NCBI GenBank assembly: GCA_015067705.1
Contig: SVLW01000002.1
Span: 1-46,954, forward strand
Origin: Oscillospiraceae bacterium
Lineage (GTDB): Bacteria; Bacillota; Clostridia; Oscillospirales; QAMX01
DNA length: 46,954 bases
Reading direction: 5' to 3'
Shown here: positions 24,797-33,057 of the stretch, piece by piece
How the letters are laid out: every line of letters starts with the position of its first letter
How positions within the stretch are numbered: the stretch's first letter is position 1
The notes under the pieces: model-generated
Told to the model about the DNA's origin: nothing
Database searches by the model: none
The model's input: the letters and a program-made list of their open reading frames with translations, nothing else
Position numbers and translations under genes: made by a program

Positions 24797-27421
24797 ATGT
24801 CCCACAAGTATGTGTATCTGTTCTCTGAAGGCAATGGCCAGATGAGAGAGCTCCTTGGCGGTAAGGGTGCGAACCTTGCCGAGATGACCAAGATCGGTCT
24901 CCCGGTTCCCCAGGGTTTCACCATCTCCACCGAGGCCTGCACCCAGTACTACGAAGACGGCAAGGTCATCAACGATGAGATCATGACCCAGATCATGGAG
25001 TACATCGAGAAGATGGAAGAAGTCGTCGGCAAGAAGTTTGGCGATAAGGAGAATCCGCTCCTCGTTTCCGTCCGTTCCGGCGCCCGCGCATCCATGCCCG
25101 GTATGATGGACACCATCTTAAACCTCGGCCTGAACGAAGAGGTCGTCGAGGTTATGGCAGCAAAGTCCGGCAATCCCCGCTGGGCCTGGGACTGCTACAG
25201 AAGATTCATTCAGATGTATTCCGACGTCGTTATGGAAGTCGGTAAGAAGTATTTCGAAGAGCTCATCGACGAGATGAAGGCACAGAAGGGCGTCCGTCAG
25301 GACGTCGAGCTGACTGCTGAGGATCTGAAGGAGCTGGCCAACCAGTTCAAGGCAGAGTACAAGGCAAAGATCGGCGCAGACTTCCCCACCGATCCCAAGG
25401 AACAGCTCATCGGCGCTGTCAAGGCTGTTTTCCGCAGCTGGGACAACCCCCGTGCAAACGTCTATCGCCGCGACAACGACATTCCCTATTCCTGGGGTAC
25501 TGCCGTTAACGTCCAGGCAATGGCATTCGGCAACATGGGCGACAACTGCGGCACCGGCGTTGCCTTCACCCGTGATCCCGCCACCGGCGAGAAGAAGCTC
25601 ATGGGCGAGTTCCTGACCAACGCCCAGGGCGAGGACGTCGTGGCCGGCGTTCGTACTCCCATGCCCATCGCGCAGATGGAAGAGAAGTTCCCGGCAGCTT
25701 ATGCCGAGTTTGTTAAGGTTTGCGAGATCCTCGAGAACCACTATCATGATATGCAGGACATGGAGTTCACCATTGAGAATGAGAAGCTCTATATGCTGCA
25801 GACCCGTAACGGCAAGAGAACCGCTCCCGCTGCTCTCCAGATCGCTGTTGACCTGGTGGCTGAGGGCCATAAGACCAAGGAAGAGGCAGTTCTCATGATC
25901 GACCCGCGTAACCTGGACACCCTGCTGCATCCGCAGTTTGATGCCAAGGCTCTGAAGGCCGCCACTCCGGCAGGCCGCGGCCTGGGCGCTTCCCCCGGTG
26001 CTGCTTGCGGCCAGATCGTCTTCTCCGCTGAGGACGCAGAGGCCTGGAAGGCACAGGGCAAGAAGGTTGTTCTGGTTCGTCTCGAGACTTCCCCCGAGGA
26101 CATCACCGGCATGAAGGCCGCTCAGGGCATCCTGACCGTCCGCGGCGGTATGACCTCTCACGCAGCCGTTGTTGCCCGTGGTATGGGTAAGTGCTGCGTC
26201 TCCGGCTGCGGCGACATCGCCATGGACGAAGAAAACAAGAAGTTCACTCTGGCCGGCAAGACCTACACCGAGGGCGATTATATCTCCATCGACGGTTCCA
26301 CCGGTAATATCTATGACGGCATTATCCCGACTGTTGACGCGGAGATCTCCGGCAACTTCGGCACCATCATGGGCTGGGCTGACGAGTTCCGCAAGCTGAA
26401 GGTCCGCACCAATGCCGACACTCCCACTGATGCCCGCAAGGCTCGCGAGCTGGGCGCCGAGGGTATCGGCCTCTGCCGTACTGAGCATATGTTCTTCGAG
26501 GCAGACCGTATCGCCGCATTCCGCGAGATGATCTGCTCCGACACCGCTGAGGAGCGCGAAGTGGCTCTTGCCAAGATCCTGCCCTATCAGCAGTCCGACT
26601 TCGAGGCTCTCTACGAGGCTCTCGAGGGCAACCCCGTCTGCATCCGCTTCCTGGATCCGCCTCTCCACGAGTTCGTTCCCACCACCGAGGATGAGATCGC
26701 TCTCCTGGCAAAGACCCAGGGCAAGACCGTTGAGGACATCAAGGCTATCATCGCTTCCCTCCACGAGTTCAACCCCATGATGGGCCATCGTGGCTGCCGT
26801 CTGGCCGTCACCTATCCCGAAATCGCCAAGATGCAGACCAGCGCTGTCATCCGCGCTGCCATCAATGTGCAGAAGGCTCATGCTGACTGGAACGTCCGTC
26901 CCGAGATCATGATCCCGCTGGTCGGCGATGTCAACGAGCTGAAGTTTGTCAAGAAGGTCGTCGTGGCTACCGCTGATGCCGAGATTGCCGCTGCAGGCGT
27001 CTCCCTCGAGTACGAGGTTGGTACCATGATCGAGATCCCGCGTGCCTGCCTGACCGCAGACGAGATCGCAGCCAACGCTGATTTCTTCTGCTTCGGCACC
27101 AACGACCTGACTCAGATGACCTACGGCTTCTCCCGTGACGATGCCGGTAAGTTCCTGAACGCTTACTATGACACCAAGATCTTCGAGAACGATCCCTTTG
27201 CAAAGCTCGACCAGACCGGTGTTGGCAAGCTGATGAACATGGCTATCACCCTGGGTAAGCCCGTTAATCCCAACCTCCACGTTGGTATCTGCGGCGAGCA
27301 CGGCGGCGACCCGTCCTCTGTGGAATTCTGCCACAGCCTGGGTCTCGACTATGTGTCCTGCTCCCCGTTCCGTGTCCCGATCGCTCGTCTGGCTGCTGCC
27401 CAGGCCGCTATCAAGGGCTAA
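24797..27421 (+). CDS. ppdK: Pyruvate, phosphate dikinase
   Basis: This 874-residue enzyme interconverts pyruvate, ATP and phosphate with phosphoenolpyruvate, AMP and pyrophosphate, a central step in anaerobic glycolysis or gluconeogenesis. The N-terminal ATP-grasp domain begins LGGKGANLAEMTKIGLPVP. The swivelling phosphohistidine domain carries GGMTSHAAVVARGMG (His455), and the C-terminal PEP barrel ends with GICGEHGGDPSS (Cys832). The length is normal. A strong AGAAGGAGG ribosome binding site precedes the ATG. Codon use resembles the S-layer gene, as expected for high expression. It is a single-gene unit with its own terminator. Confidence 0.98.
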   Translation: MSHKYVYLFSEGNGQMRELLGGKGANLAEMTKIGLPVPQGFTISTEACTQYYEDGKVINDEIMTQIMEYIEKMEEVVGKKFGDKENPLLVSVRSGARASMPGMMDTILNLGLNEEVVEVMAAKSGNPRWAWDCYRRFIQMYSDVVMEVGKKYFEELIDEMKAQKGVRQDVELTAEDLKELANQFKAEYKAKIGADFPTDPKEQLIGAVKAVFRSWDNPRANVYRRDNDIPYSWGTAVNVQAMAFGNMGDNCGTGVAFTRDPATGEKKLMGEFLTNAQGEDVVAGVRTPMPIAQMEEKFPAAYAEFVKVCEILENHYHDMQDMEFTIENEKLYMLQTRNGKRTAPAALQIAVDLVAEGHKTKEEAVLMIDPRNLDTLLHPQFDAKALKAATPAGRGLGASPGAACGQIVFSAEDAEAWKAQGKKVVLVRLETSPEDITGMKAAQGILTVRGGMTSHAAVVARGMGKCCVSGCGDIAMDEENKKFTLAGKTYTEGDYISIDGSTGNIYDGIIPTVDAEISGNFGTIMGWADEFRKLKVRTNADTPTDARKARELGAEGIGLCRTEHMFFEADRIAAFREMICSDTAEEREVALAKILPYQQSDFEALYEALEGNPVCIRFLDPPLHEFVPTTEDEIALLAKTQGKTVEDIKAIIASLHEFNPMMGHRGCRLAVTYPEIAKMQTSAVIRAAINVQKAHADWNVRPEIMIPLVGDVNELKFVKKVVVATADAEIAAAGVSLEYEVGTMIEIPRACLTADEIAANADFFCFGTNDLTQMTYGFSRDDAGKFLNAYYDTKIFENDPFAKLDQTGVGKLMNMAITLGKPVNPNLHVGICGEHGGDPSSVEFCHSLGLDYVSCSPFRVPIARLAAAQAAIKG

Positions 27422-27431
27422 AAAGTATTAT

Positions 27432-27468
27432 AAACGCCCGGAAGGATTTCCTTCCGGGCGTTTTTGCG
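27432..27468 (+). terminator. Terminator of ppdK
   Basis: AAACGCCCGGAAGG and CCTTCCGGGCGTTT form a 14-bp stem around ATTT, followed by T residues, 11 bases after the stop codon. Confidence 0.93.
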
Positions 27469-27554
27469 TTCTCGACTGTTTTTTCAAATGACAGGATCAT
27501 ATCGCTTCTCTGCGCGCTCTGGGTAAATTGTGCTTCAAATTGATGCTTTTATGC

Positions 27555-27583
27555 TTGTTATCGACAAAATGTGACGATATAAT
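27555..27583 (+). promoter_or_regulatory. Promoter of the DUF1349 gene
   Basis: TTGTTA (27555-27560) and TATAAT (27578-27583) are separated by 17 bases, 31 bases before the ATG. Confidence 0.75.
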
Positions 27584-27614
27584 ATAAGCAGTATCATCTT
27601 CTGGAGGTAATCAT

Positions 27615-28202
27615 ATGAAATTTCAGTGGCTGAACGAAAGCGAAATCAAGTTGAGCGAGGACCGCATTGAGATCATGGCTCCCGGCCAGACGGACTTCTT
27701 CCGCGGCAGCATCGACGAATGCGAAGAGGGCATTCTGCCGGAGTCCCTCTGCAATGCGCCCTACTACTATACTGAGGTGGAAGGCGATTTCGTGCTGCGG
27801 GTCAAGGTATCCCATGCATTTCAGGATACCTACGATTCTGCCTCCGTCATGGTAATGCGGGACGAGACCTGCTGGGCCAAGTGCTGTTACGAGCTGACGG
27901 ACTTCGGCACCCATGCGGCGGTGAGCGTGGTCACCAAGGGCGATTCCGACGACGCCAACGGCTGTAATCTGGAGGGCGATACCGCATGGCTCCAGGTGTG
28001 CCGCGTGGGAAATAACTTTGCATTCCATTATTCTGTAGACGGCGAAGCCTTCTACATGATGCGCTATTTCCATCTGCCCGTGGAGCGGGTGGTGAAGGTG
28101 GGTCTCTTGGCCCAGGCGCCGGTTGGCAACGGCGGCGTCCGCGTGTATGAGCATCTATCCATCCAGCCCATCACGGTGAAGAACATCCGGGCGGGCAAGT
28201 AA
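27615..28202 (+). CDS. DUF1349 (concanavalin-A-like fold) protein
   Basis: This 195-residue protein has no signal peptide and matches the DUF1349 pattern, a beta-sandwich related to laminin-G/glucanase folds: FVLRVKVSHAFQDTYDSASVMV (first half) then DTAWLQVCRVGNNFAFHYSVDG. Members are often near sugar metabolism genes; the biochemical role is unknown. It starts at ATG 27615 behind CTGGAGGTAA and lies 26 bases before an AraC regulator, which probably shares its transcript. Confidence 0.82.
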   Translation: MKFQWLNESEIKLSEDRIEIMAPGQTDFFRGSIDECEEGILPESLCNAPYYYTEVEGDFVLRVKVSHAFQDTYDSASVMVMRDETCWAKCCYELTDFGTHAAVSVVTKGDSDDANGCNLEGDTAWLQVCRVGNNFAFHYSVDGEAFYMMRYFHLPVERVVKVGLLAQAPVGNGGVRVYEHLSIQPITVKNIRAGK

Positions 28203-28228
28203 TCCCCAGTCCGCGGAGCATAGAGAAT

Positions 28229-29149
28229 ATGTCCATCATATTGGATCATCAGCTGCGGGAGAACATGACCCACGATGCGTCCGCATTCCCGATCAGCTAT
28301 TTCCAGGACGAGCTGGCTCTGCTGCCTAATCGGAGCGGGCCGCTGCACTGGCACCCGGAGTTCGAGATCGCCACGGCGGTGTCCGGCGTGCTGGAGTATC
28401 AGGTGGGTCAGGAGCGGATCCTGCTGGAACCCGGGGACAGCATTTTCGTGAGCGGCAATCTGCTCCACAGCATCCGGCAGCTATCCGGCGATTCCCCCGA
28501 TCCCATGCCCAACATCGTGTTCTTCGGCTCCCTGATTGCGCCGGAGGACAGCGTCATCCATGCACAGTATATCAAACCCCTCATCGATGACCATACGCTG
28601 CCCTATGTGGTGTTCCGCCGCGACTGCGGCCGGCAAGCGCCGGTCAATGCATGGATCCCGGAGATATACCGCCTTCTTCGGGAACGGCCGCACTGCTATG
28701 AAATGGCGGTGCAGCGCCATCTCAGCAGCATTTTTGAATACCTGATGCTGCACTTTGACTCCCTGCCCCGGAAAGAAGCCACCCGTGTACAGTTGAATAC
28801 ACAGGTGCGTGTCCAGCAGATGCTGGCCTTCATCCATGCACATTATGGGGAGGACGTCACTCTGGCGGATATCGCCAGGGCGGCCAGCATCAGCCGCAGC
28901 GAGGCCGGACGATGCTTTCAGGCCTGCATGGGCTGTTCGCCGGTGGATGCGCTGATCCGTCACCGCCTGCAGAAGGCCCATGGCATGCTGTATGATACCA
29001 CGCGCACCCTGCAGGAAATCAGTCATGCCTGCGGCTTTCACTCGGTGAACTATTTCAGCCGCCAGTTCCGAAAGCATTACCGGTATGCGCCCAGCCTTGT
29101 CCGCGAATCCGAAAAACGAATCAACATAATTGAAAGGGATGCACTATGA
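28229..29149 (+). CDS. AraC-family transcriptional regulator
   Basis: This 306-residue protein has an N-terminal cupin sensor domain (about residues 20-110; HWHPEFEIATAVSG and LEPGDSIFV) and a C-terminal double helix-turn-helix (about 195-295; DVTLADIARAASISRSEAGRCF and ISHACGFHSVNYFSRQF). It likely binds a small ligand such as a sugar and controls a nearby gene, most simply the DUF1349 gene just upstream. The target operator is not evident. Confidence 0.92.
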   Translation: MSIILDHQLRENMTHDASAFPISYFQDELALLPNRSGPLHWHPEFEIATAVSGVLEYQVGQERILLEPGDSIFVSGNLLHSIRQLSGDSPDPMPNIVFFGSLIAPEDSVIHAQYIKPLIDDHTLPYVVFRRDCGRQAPVNAWIPEIYRLLRERPHCYEMAVQRHLSSIFEYLMLHFDSLPRKEATRVQLNTQVRVQQMLAFIHAHYGEDVTLADIARAASISRSEAGRCFQACMGCSPVDALIRHRLQKAHGMLYDTTRTLQEISHACGFHSVNYFSRQFRKHYRYAPSLVRESEKRINIIERDAL

Positions 29150-29237
29150 CCGCACAGACGGCGGGCGCTTTTCTGCGATTTTCTCCGGCAGGCATTCTCC
29201 CCGCCGCGCCCTCTTCCTGAAAGCTTTTTGAAAAAGA

Positions 29238-29266
29238 TTGACAAGGAAAGCGGATTATGGTAAAGT
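29238..29266 (+). promoter_or_regulatory. Promoter of scfA
   Basis: TTGACA (29238-29243) and TAAAGT (29261-29266) are 17 bases apart, 33 bases before the scfA ATG. Confidence 0.78.
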
Positions 29267-29299
29267 ATGAGTATTCAATATCCTATGGAAGGTGACAGT

Positions 29300-29452
29300 A
29301 TGGAACACATCAAGACCATCGAGACTCGTAATCTGTGCGAGAGCGCAAAGAACGGCGGCTGCGGCGAGTGCCAGACCTCCTGCCAGTCTGCTTGCAAGAC
29401 CAGCTGCGGCATTGCCAATCAGCAGTGCGAGAGCACCAAGGAAAGCAAGTAA
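29300..29452 (+). CDS. scfA: SCIFF peptide precursor (ranthipeptide)
   Basis: This 50-residue peptide is the precursor of a ribosomally made, thioether-cross-linked peptide found across Clostridia. The leader starts MEHIKTIETRNL and the core is CGECQTSCQSACKTSC followed by ANQQC. It has seven cysteines (13, 21, 24, 28, 32, 36, 43); the family name refers to six, and Cys13 is the extra one by position. I chose ATG 29300 because GGAAGGTGA lies just upstream and the peptide then begins as the family does. Its maturase follows. The biological function of SCIFF is not settled; links to quorum sensing have been proposed. Confidence 0.95.
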   Translation: MEHIKTIETRNLCESAKNGGCGECQTSCQSACKTSCGIANQQCESTKESK

Positions 29453-29464
29453 TTGCACATACCG

Positions 29465-29492
29465 AAATGCCGCCGGTTTCGGCGGCATTTTT
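29465..29492 (+). terminator. Hairpin terminator between scfA and scfB
   Basis: AAATGCCGCCG and CGGCGGCATTT form an 11-bp stem around GTTT and run into TTTTTT. Placed between precursor and enzyme genes, it would make much more precursor mRNA than maturase mRNA. Confidence 0.88.
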
Positions 29493-29510
29493 TCTTGAAG
29501 GAGAATAGAT

Positions 29511-30881
29511 ATGATTCATCAATATAAACTGGGCGGCTACAATATCGTGCTGGACGTGTGTTCCGGCGCGGTGCACGTGGTGGACGAGGTGGCCTATGAT
29601 ATCATCGCCCTCTTTGAAGACCACACCCGGGAGGATGTGCTGGCCAAGGTTGCCGAGGCGCACCCGGATATTTCCGAAAAGGATCTCACAGAATGCTATG
29701 CCCAGGTGCAGGAATTAAAGGACGCCGGCAAGCTCTTTGCACCGGACACCTTTGAGCCCATGGCGGGAGAACTGAAGCAGAAGACCGCCGGCGTCGTCAA
29801 GGCGCTCTGCCTGCACATCGCCCACACCTGTAACTTAAACTGCTCCTACTGCTTCGCCAGTCAGGGCAATTACCACGGTGAACGCGCTGTCATGAACTTT
29901 GAAGTGGGCAAGCAGGCACTGGATTTCCTGGTGGAACATTCCGGGAACCGCCGCAATCTGGAAGTGGACTTCTTCGGCGGCGAGCCGCTGATGAATTTCC
30001 AGGTGGTGAAGGATCTGGTGGCCTATGCCCGCAGCATCGAGCGTGAGCGCGGCAAGAACTTCCGCTTCACCCTGACCACCAACGGTGTGTTGGTGGATGA
30101 CGACGTGATCCAGTGGGCCAACCGGGAATGCAGCAATGTGGTGCTGAGTCTCGACGGCCGCAAGGAAGTCCATGACCGCTTCCGCGTGGACTATGCCGGT
30201 AACGGCAGCTGGGAGAAGATCGTGCCCAAGTTCCAGAAATTCGTGGAGGCCCGCGGCGGCCGCGACTACTATATGCGCGGCACCTTCACCCATGCAAACC
30301 CCGACTTCCTGAAGGATATCCAGCAGATGTTGGATCTGGGCTTTACGGAGCTGAGTATGGAGCCCGTGGTCTGCGCCGCAGACGATCCCTCCGCCCTCAC
30401 AGAGGAGGATCTGCCCATCGTGCTGGATCAGTACGAAAAGCTGGCGGAGCTGATGCTGGAGCGGGATCGGGAGGGGCGTCCCTTCACGTTCTATCACTAC
30501 ATGATCGACCTCACCGGCGGCCCCTGTATTTATAAGCGCATTTCCGGCTGCGGCAGCGGCACGGAGTATATGGCCGTGACGCCCTGGGGCGATCTCTATC
30601 CCTGCCACCAGTTCGTGGGCGAGGAACGCTTCCGCCTGGGCGATATCTGGCACGGCGTCACCAATACCGAGATCCAGGACGAGTTCGCCGCTTGTAATGT
30701 CTATGCCCATCCCGAGTGCCGGGACTGCTGGGCCAGACTCTATTGCTCCGGCGGCTGTGCCGCCAATGCCTACCACGCCACCGGCTCTGTCACCGGCGTG
30801 TACGAATACGGCTGCAAGCTCTTCCGCAAGCGCATGGAGTGCGCCATCATGGTGGCCATCCACCGCGCTCTGGGCGAATAA
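29511..30881 (+). CDS. scfB: SCIFF radical SAM maturase
   Basis: This 456-residue enzyme uses S-adenosylmethionine and iron-sulfur clusters to join cysteine sulfur to other residues in ScfA. An N-terminal peptide-binding region (about 1-90) precedes the radical SAM motif CNLNCSYC (Cys107, Cys111, Cys114). A SPASM domain at the C-terminus has the cysteine-rich series from CGSGTEY to CWARLYCSGGC. All motifs are complete. It starts at ATG 29511 behind GAAGGAGAA and its stop codon abuts the next gene's ATG. Confidence 0.95.
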   Translation: MIHQYKLGGYNIVLDVCSGAVHVVDEVAYDIIALFEDHTREDVLAKVAEAHPDISEKDLTECYAQVQELKDAGKLFAPDTFEPMAGELKQKTAGVVKALCLHIAHTCNLNCSYCFASQGNYHGERAVMNFEVGKQALDFLVEHSGNRRNLEVDFFGGEPLMNFQVVKDLVAYARSIERERGKNFRFTLTTNGVLVDDDVIQWANRECSNVVLSLDGRKEVHDRFRVDYAGNGSWEKIVPKFQKFVEARGGRDYYMRGTFTHANPDFLKDIQQMLDLGFTELSMEPVVCAADDPSALTEEDLPIVLDQYEKLAELMLERDREGRPFTFYHYMIDLTGGPCIYKRISGCGSGTEYMAVTPWGDLYPCHQFVGEERFRLGDIWHGVTNTEIQDEFAACNVYAHPECRDCWARLYCSGGCAANAYHATGSVTGVYEYGCKLFRKRMECAIMVAIHRALGE

Positions 30882-32219
30882 ATGAACACCCCCATCTGCG
30901 ATTTCGTCCGGCGCTATGCGTCGGAAAATCCGCTGCGTCTGCATATGCCGGGGCATAAGGGCGTGCCCGTGCTCGGCATGGAGCATCTGGATCTCACGGA
31001 GATCGACGGCGCCGACAGTCTTTACGAGGCCGACGGCATCATCCGCGAGAGCGAGGAAAACGCCGGCCGCCACTTCGGCTGCCGCACGTATTACTCCACA
31101 GAGGGCTCTTCTCAGTGCATCCGCGCCATGCTGTATCTGGCGCGGCTTTATGGAAAACGTCACGGCGCCGCGCCGCTGGTCGCGGCCGCCCGGAATGTCC
31201 ATAAGACCTTTTTAAGCGCCGCGGCGCTGCTGGATCTTTCGGTGGACTGGCTTTATCCGGAGGAAGACTCTTCCTATCTTGCCTGCCGCATCACGCCGCA
31301 GACGCTGGAAACCTATTTACACAGCGCCGACCCGCGCCCCATGGCGGTCTATCTCACCAGTCCGGACTATCTGGGCAACGTGGCGGACATTGCCGGACTC
31401 TCCGGGGTGTGCCGCCGGTACGGCGTACTGCTTCTGGTGGATAATGCCCACGGCGCGTATCTGCGCTTCCTCTTGCCCTCCCGGCATCCCATGGATCTGG
31501 GGGCCGACCTCTCTTGTGATTCCGCCCACAAGACCCTGCCGGTTCTGACCGGCGGCGCGTATCTGCATCTGGCGGCGTCCGTGGAGGCAGAGCTTGCACC
31601 CCACGCAAAAAACGCCCTGCAGCTCTTTGGCTCCACCAGTCCCTCTTATCTGATCCTCCAGTCCCTGGACGCCGCGAACCGGTATCTGGAGACTTATCCC
31701 GAAAAACTGGCGCAGACCGCCCGGCGGCTTGACGCGCTGAAAGAGGAATTGCGCGGCGCTGGTTACACCCTCGCGGGGCAGGAGGCGCTGAAGCTGACGA
31801 TTTCCGCGAAGCCCTATGGCTATACCGGCACAGAACTGGCGGAGATCCTGCGCACCCACCGCATGGAATGCGAATTCGCCGACCCGGATTTTCTGGTGCT
31901 GATGTTCACGCCGGAGATCGGCACGGATGAGATGGCCCGCGTGTCCGATGTGCTGCGGCGCATCCCGCAAAAAAACCCGCTGACCGCGCCCCCGCCGGTA
32001 TCCATACCGGGGGAGCGGGTATGCTCCATCCGGGAGGCCATGCTGGCCTGGTCGGAGACCGTACCTGCGGCAGCGTCCGTTGGCCGCATCCTGGCCGCAC
32101 CCTCCGTTGCATGCCCGCCCGCCGTACCCATCCTGGTCTGCGGCGAACGCATCACCGCGGCGGCAGTGGAACGCTTTGCCTATTACGGCATCCGGGAACT
32201 GACGGTAATAGCGGAATAA
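30882..32219 (+). CDS. Orn/Lys/Arg decarboxylase-family PLP enzyme
   Basis: This 445-residue protein is of the fold-type I basic amino acid decarboxylase family (YaaO/SpeA-like). MPGHKG (residues 22-27) is the family signature; DNAHG (187-191) and SAHKT with the PLP lysine at 217 are intact. It probably decarboxylates arginine, lysine or ornithine, but substrate residues cannot be read by eye. It follows scfB with no gap (TAAATG), an arrangement that suggests co-translation, though the decarboxylase and SCIFF may be functionally unrelated. Confidence 0.88.
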   Translation: MNTPICDFVRRYASENPLRLHMPGHKGVPVLGMEHLDLTEIDGADSLYEADGIIRESEENAGRHFGCRTYYSTEGSSQCIRAMLYLARLYGKRHGAAPLVAAARNVHKTFLSAAALLDLSVDWLYPEEDSSYLACRITPQTLETYLHSADPRPMAVYLTSPDYLGNVADIAGLSGVCRRYGVLLLVDNAHGAYLRFLLPSRHPMDLGADLSCDSAHKTLPVLTGGAYLHLAASVEAELAPHAKNALQLFGSTSPSYLILQSLDAANRYLETYPEKLAQTARRLDALKEELRGAGYTLAGQEALKLTISAKPYGYTGTELAEILRTHRMECEFADPDFLVLMFTPEIGTDEMARVSDVLRRIPQKNPLTAPPPVSIPGERVCSIREAMLAWSETVPAAASVGRILAAPSVACPPAVPILVCGERITAAAVERFAYYGIRELTVIAE

Positions 32220-32226
32220 GTATCAG

Positions 32227-32264
32227 AAAAGACCTTGCAGAAGAAATTCTGCAAGGTCTTTTTT
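32227..32264. terminator. Bidirectional terminator
   Basis: AAAAGACCTTGCAGAA and its complement form a 16-bp perfect stem around GAAA, with U tracts both ways. It separates the convergent PLP decarboxylase and MaoC-like genes. Confidence 0.93.
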
Positions 32265-32268
32265 GTTA

Positions 32269-32703
32269 TTATTGAGCGGGTTTCCGCTTCACAATGGCTT
32301 CCGTTACATCGGTGAGCACCAGTACGCCGTCCTGATTCCGGGCCTCAATGGTGACCTCCACGAGTCCGTTCTTCCCGTTCCGGGGCGTCAGCGCCGTGAT
32401 CTCGGCACGGCCCGTCAGCACATCTCCGGCAAACACCGGCTTCAGCCACTCGATCTTCGTGGACTTTCCGGCCAAGAGCTCCTCCCCGAAGAAATCCACG
32501 TCCAGATATTTGGCCCAGACGGACATGAAGGACATGACGCCCGGGGCGATCAATCGCCCAAAGGGCGACTTTTTCGCATAGGCTTCATCGGTGTGCAGCG
32601 GGATGGGATCATAGGTGCGGGCAAAGTCCAGCATCTTGTCCTCCGGGATCTCCACCGGTGCAATGTCCACCGTCATACCAAGCCGCAGGTCTTCAAAATA
32701 CAT
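32269..32703 (-). CDS. MaoC-like hotdog-fold protein
   Basis: This 144-residue protein carries the MaoC hydratase pattern: FARTYDPIPLHTDEAYAKKS near residues 27-46 contains the Asp and His used for hydration of enoyl-CoA substrates, followed by FGRLIAPG. It would be a single-hotdog enoyl-CoA hydratase. It is the last gene in the glycerol-3-phosphate dehydrogenase-like operon, six bases after the DUF1667 gene, an odd partner whose role I cannot assign. Confidence 0.82.
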   Translation of the reverse strand: MYFEDLRLGMTVDIAPVEIPEDKMLDFARTYDPIPLHTDEAYAKKSPFGRLIAPGVMSFMSVWAKYLDVDFFGEELLAGKSTKIEWLKPVFAGDVLTGRAEITALTPRNGKNGLVEVTIEARNQDGVLVLTDVTEAIVKRKPAQ

Positions 32704-32709
32704 GGGCGC

Positions 32710-33057
32710 TCACTCCACATCCCGGGTGGCCACGATATCCGTGCCGCACACATCCTGCACCAGAATGTCGCCGATACGGATGGGCGCCGCCACCGTTCTG
32801 CTGCGCAGCATCTGCATCACGGCCATCATGTCGCCCTTGGCCACGGGCTCGCGGGTTTTCACGGCAGCCATAGTATCCTCCCGGTTGTTGACACGAATGG
32901 TGGCGGTGACAGTGCGCATGGGATGCAGGCATTCGTTCACGGCGTATGCCTCGCCGCGCTTACAGGCATGGCCGGAGACGCGCACGTCTTCGCCCACGAT
33001 CTCCGCCGTCAGGGCACAGCCCCGGGGGCAGATAATACAAGTCAAAGTTCTGGTCAT
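32710..33057 (-). CDS. DUF1667 protein (iron-sulfur/zinc cysteine motif)
   Basis: This 115-residue protein belongs to DUF1667, found beside GlpA/GlpB-like oxidoreductases. The N-terminus has CIICPRGC and then GHACKRG, four cysteines that could hold an Fe-S cluster or zinc. It is coupled to the FAD oxidoreductase upstream (TGATG overlap) and probably acts as its small electron-transfer subunit. Confidence 0.88.
   Translation of the reverse strand: MTRTLTCIICPRGCALTAEIVGEDVRVSGHACKRGEAYAVNECLHPMRTVTATIRVNNREDTMAAVKTREPVAKGDMMAVMQMLRSRTVAAPIRIGDILVQDVCGTDIVATRDVE

Noticed and set aside
25118-27334. A 738-codon minus-strand frame opposite ppdK
   Set aside because: This is a shadow of the highly codon-biased ppdK gene, whose domains and catalytic residues are complete.
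29147-29221. A 24-codon frame just after the AraC gene
   Set aside because: It is short, Pro/Ala-rich, has no homologue I recognise and overlaps the end of the AraC gene; chance is more likely.
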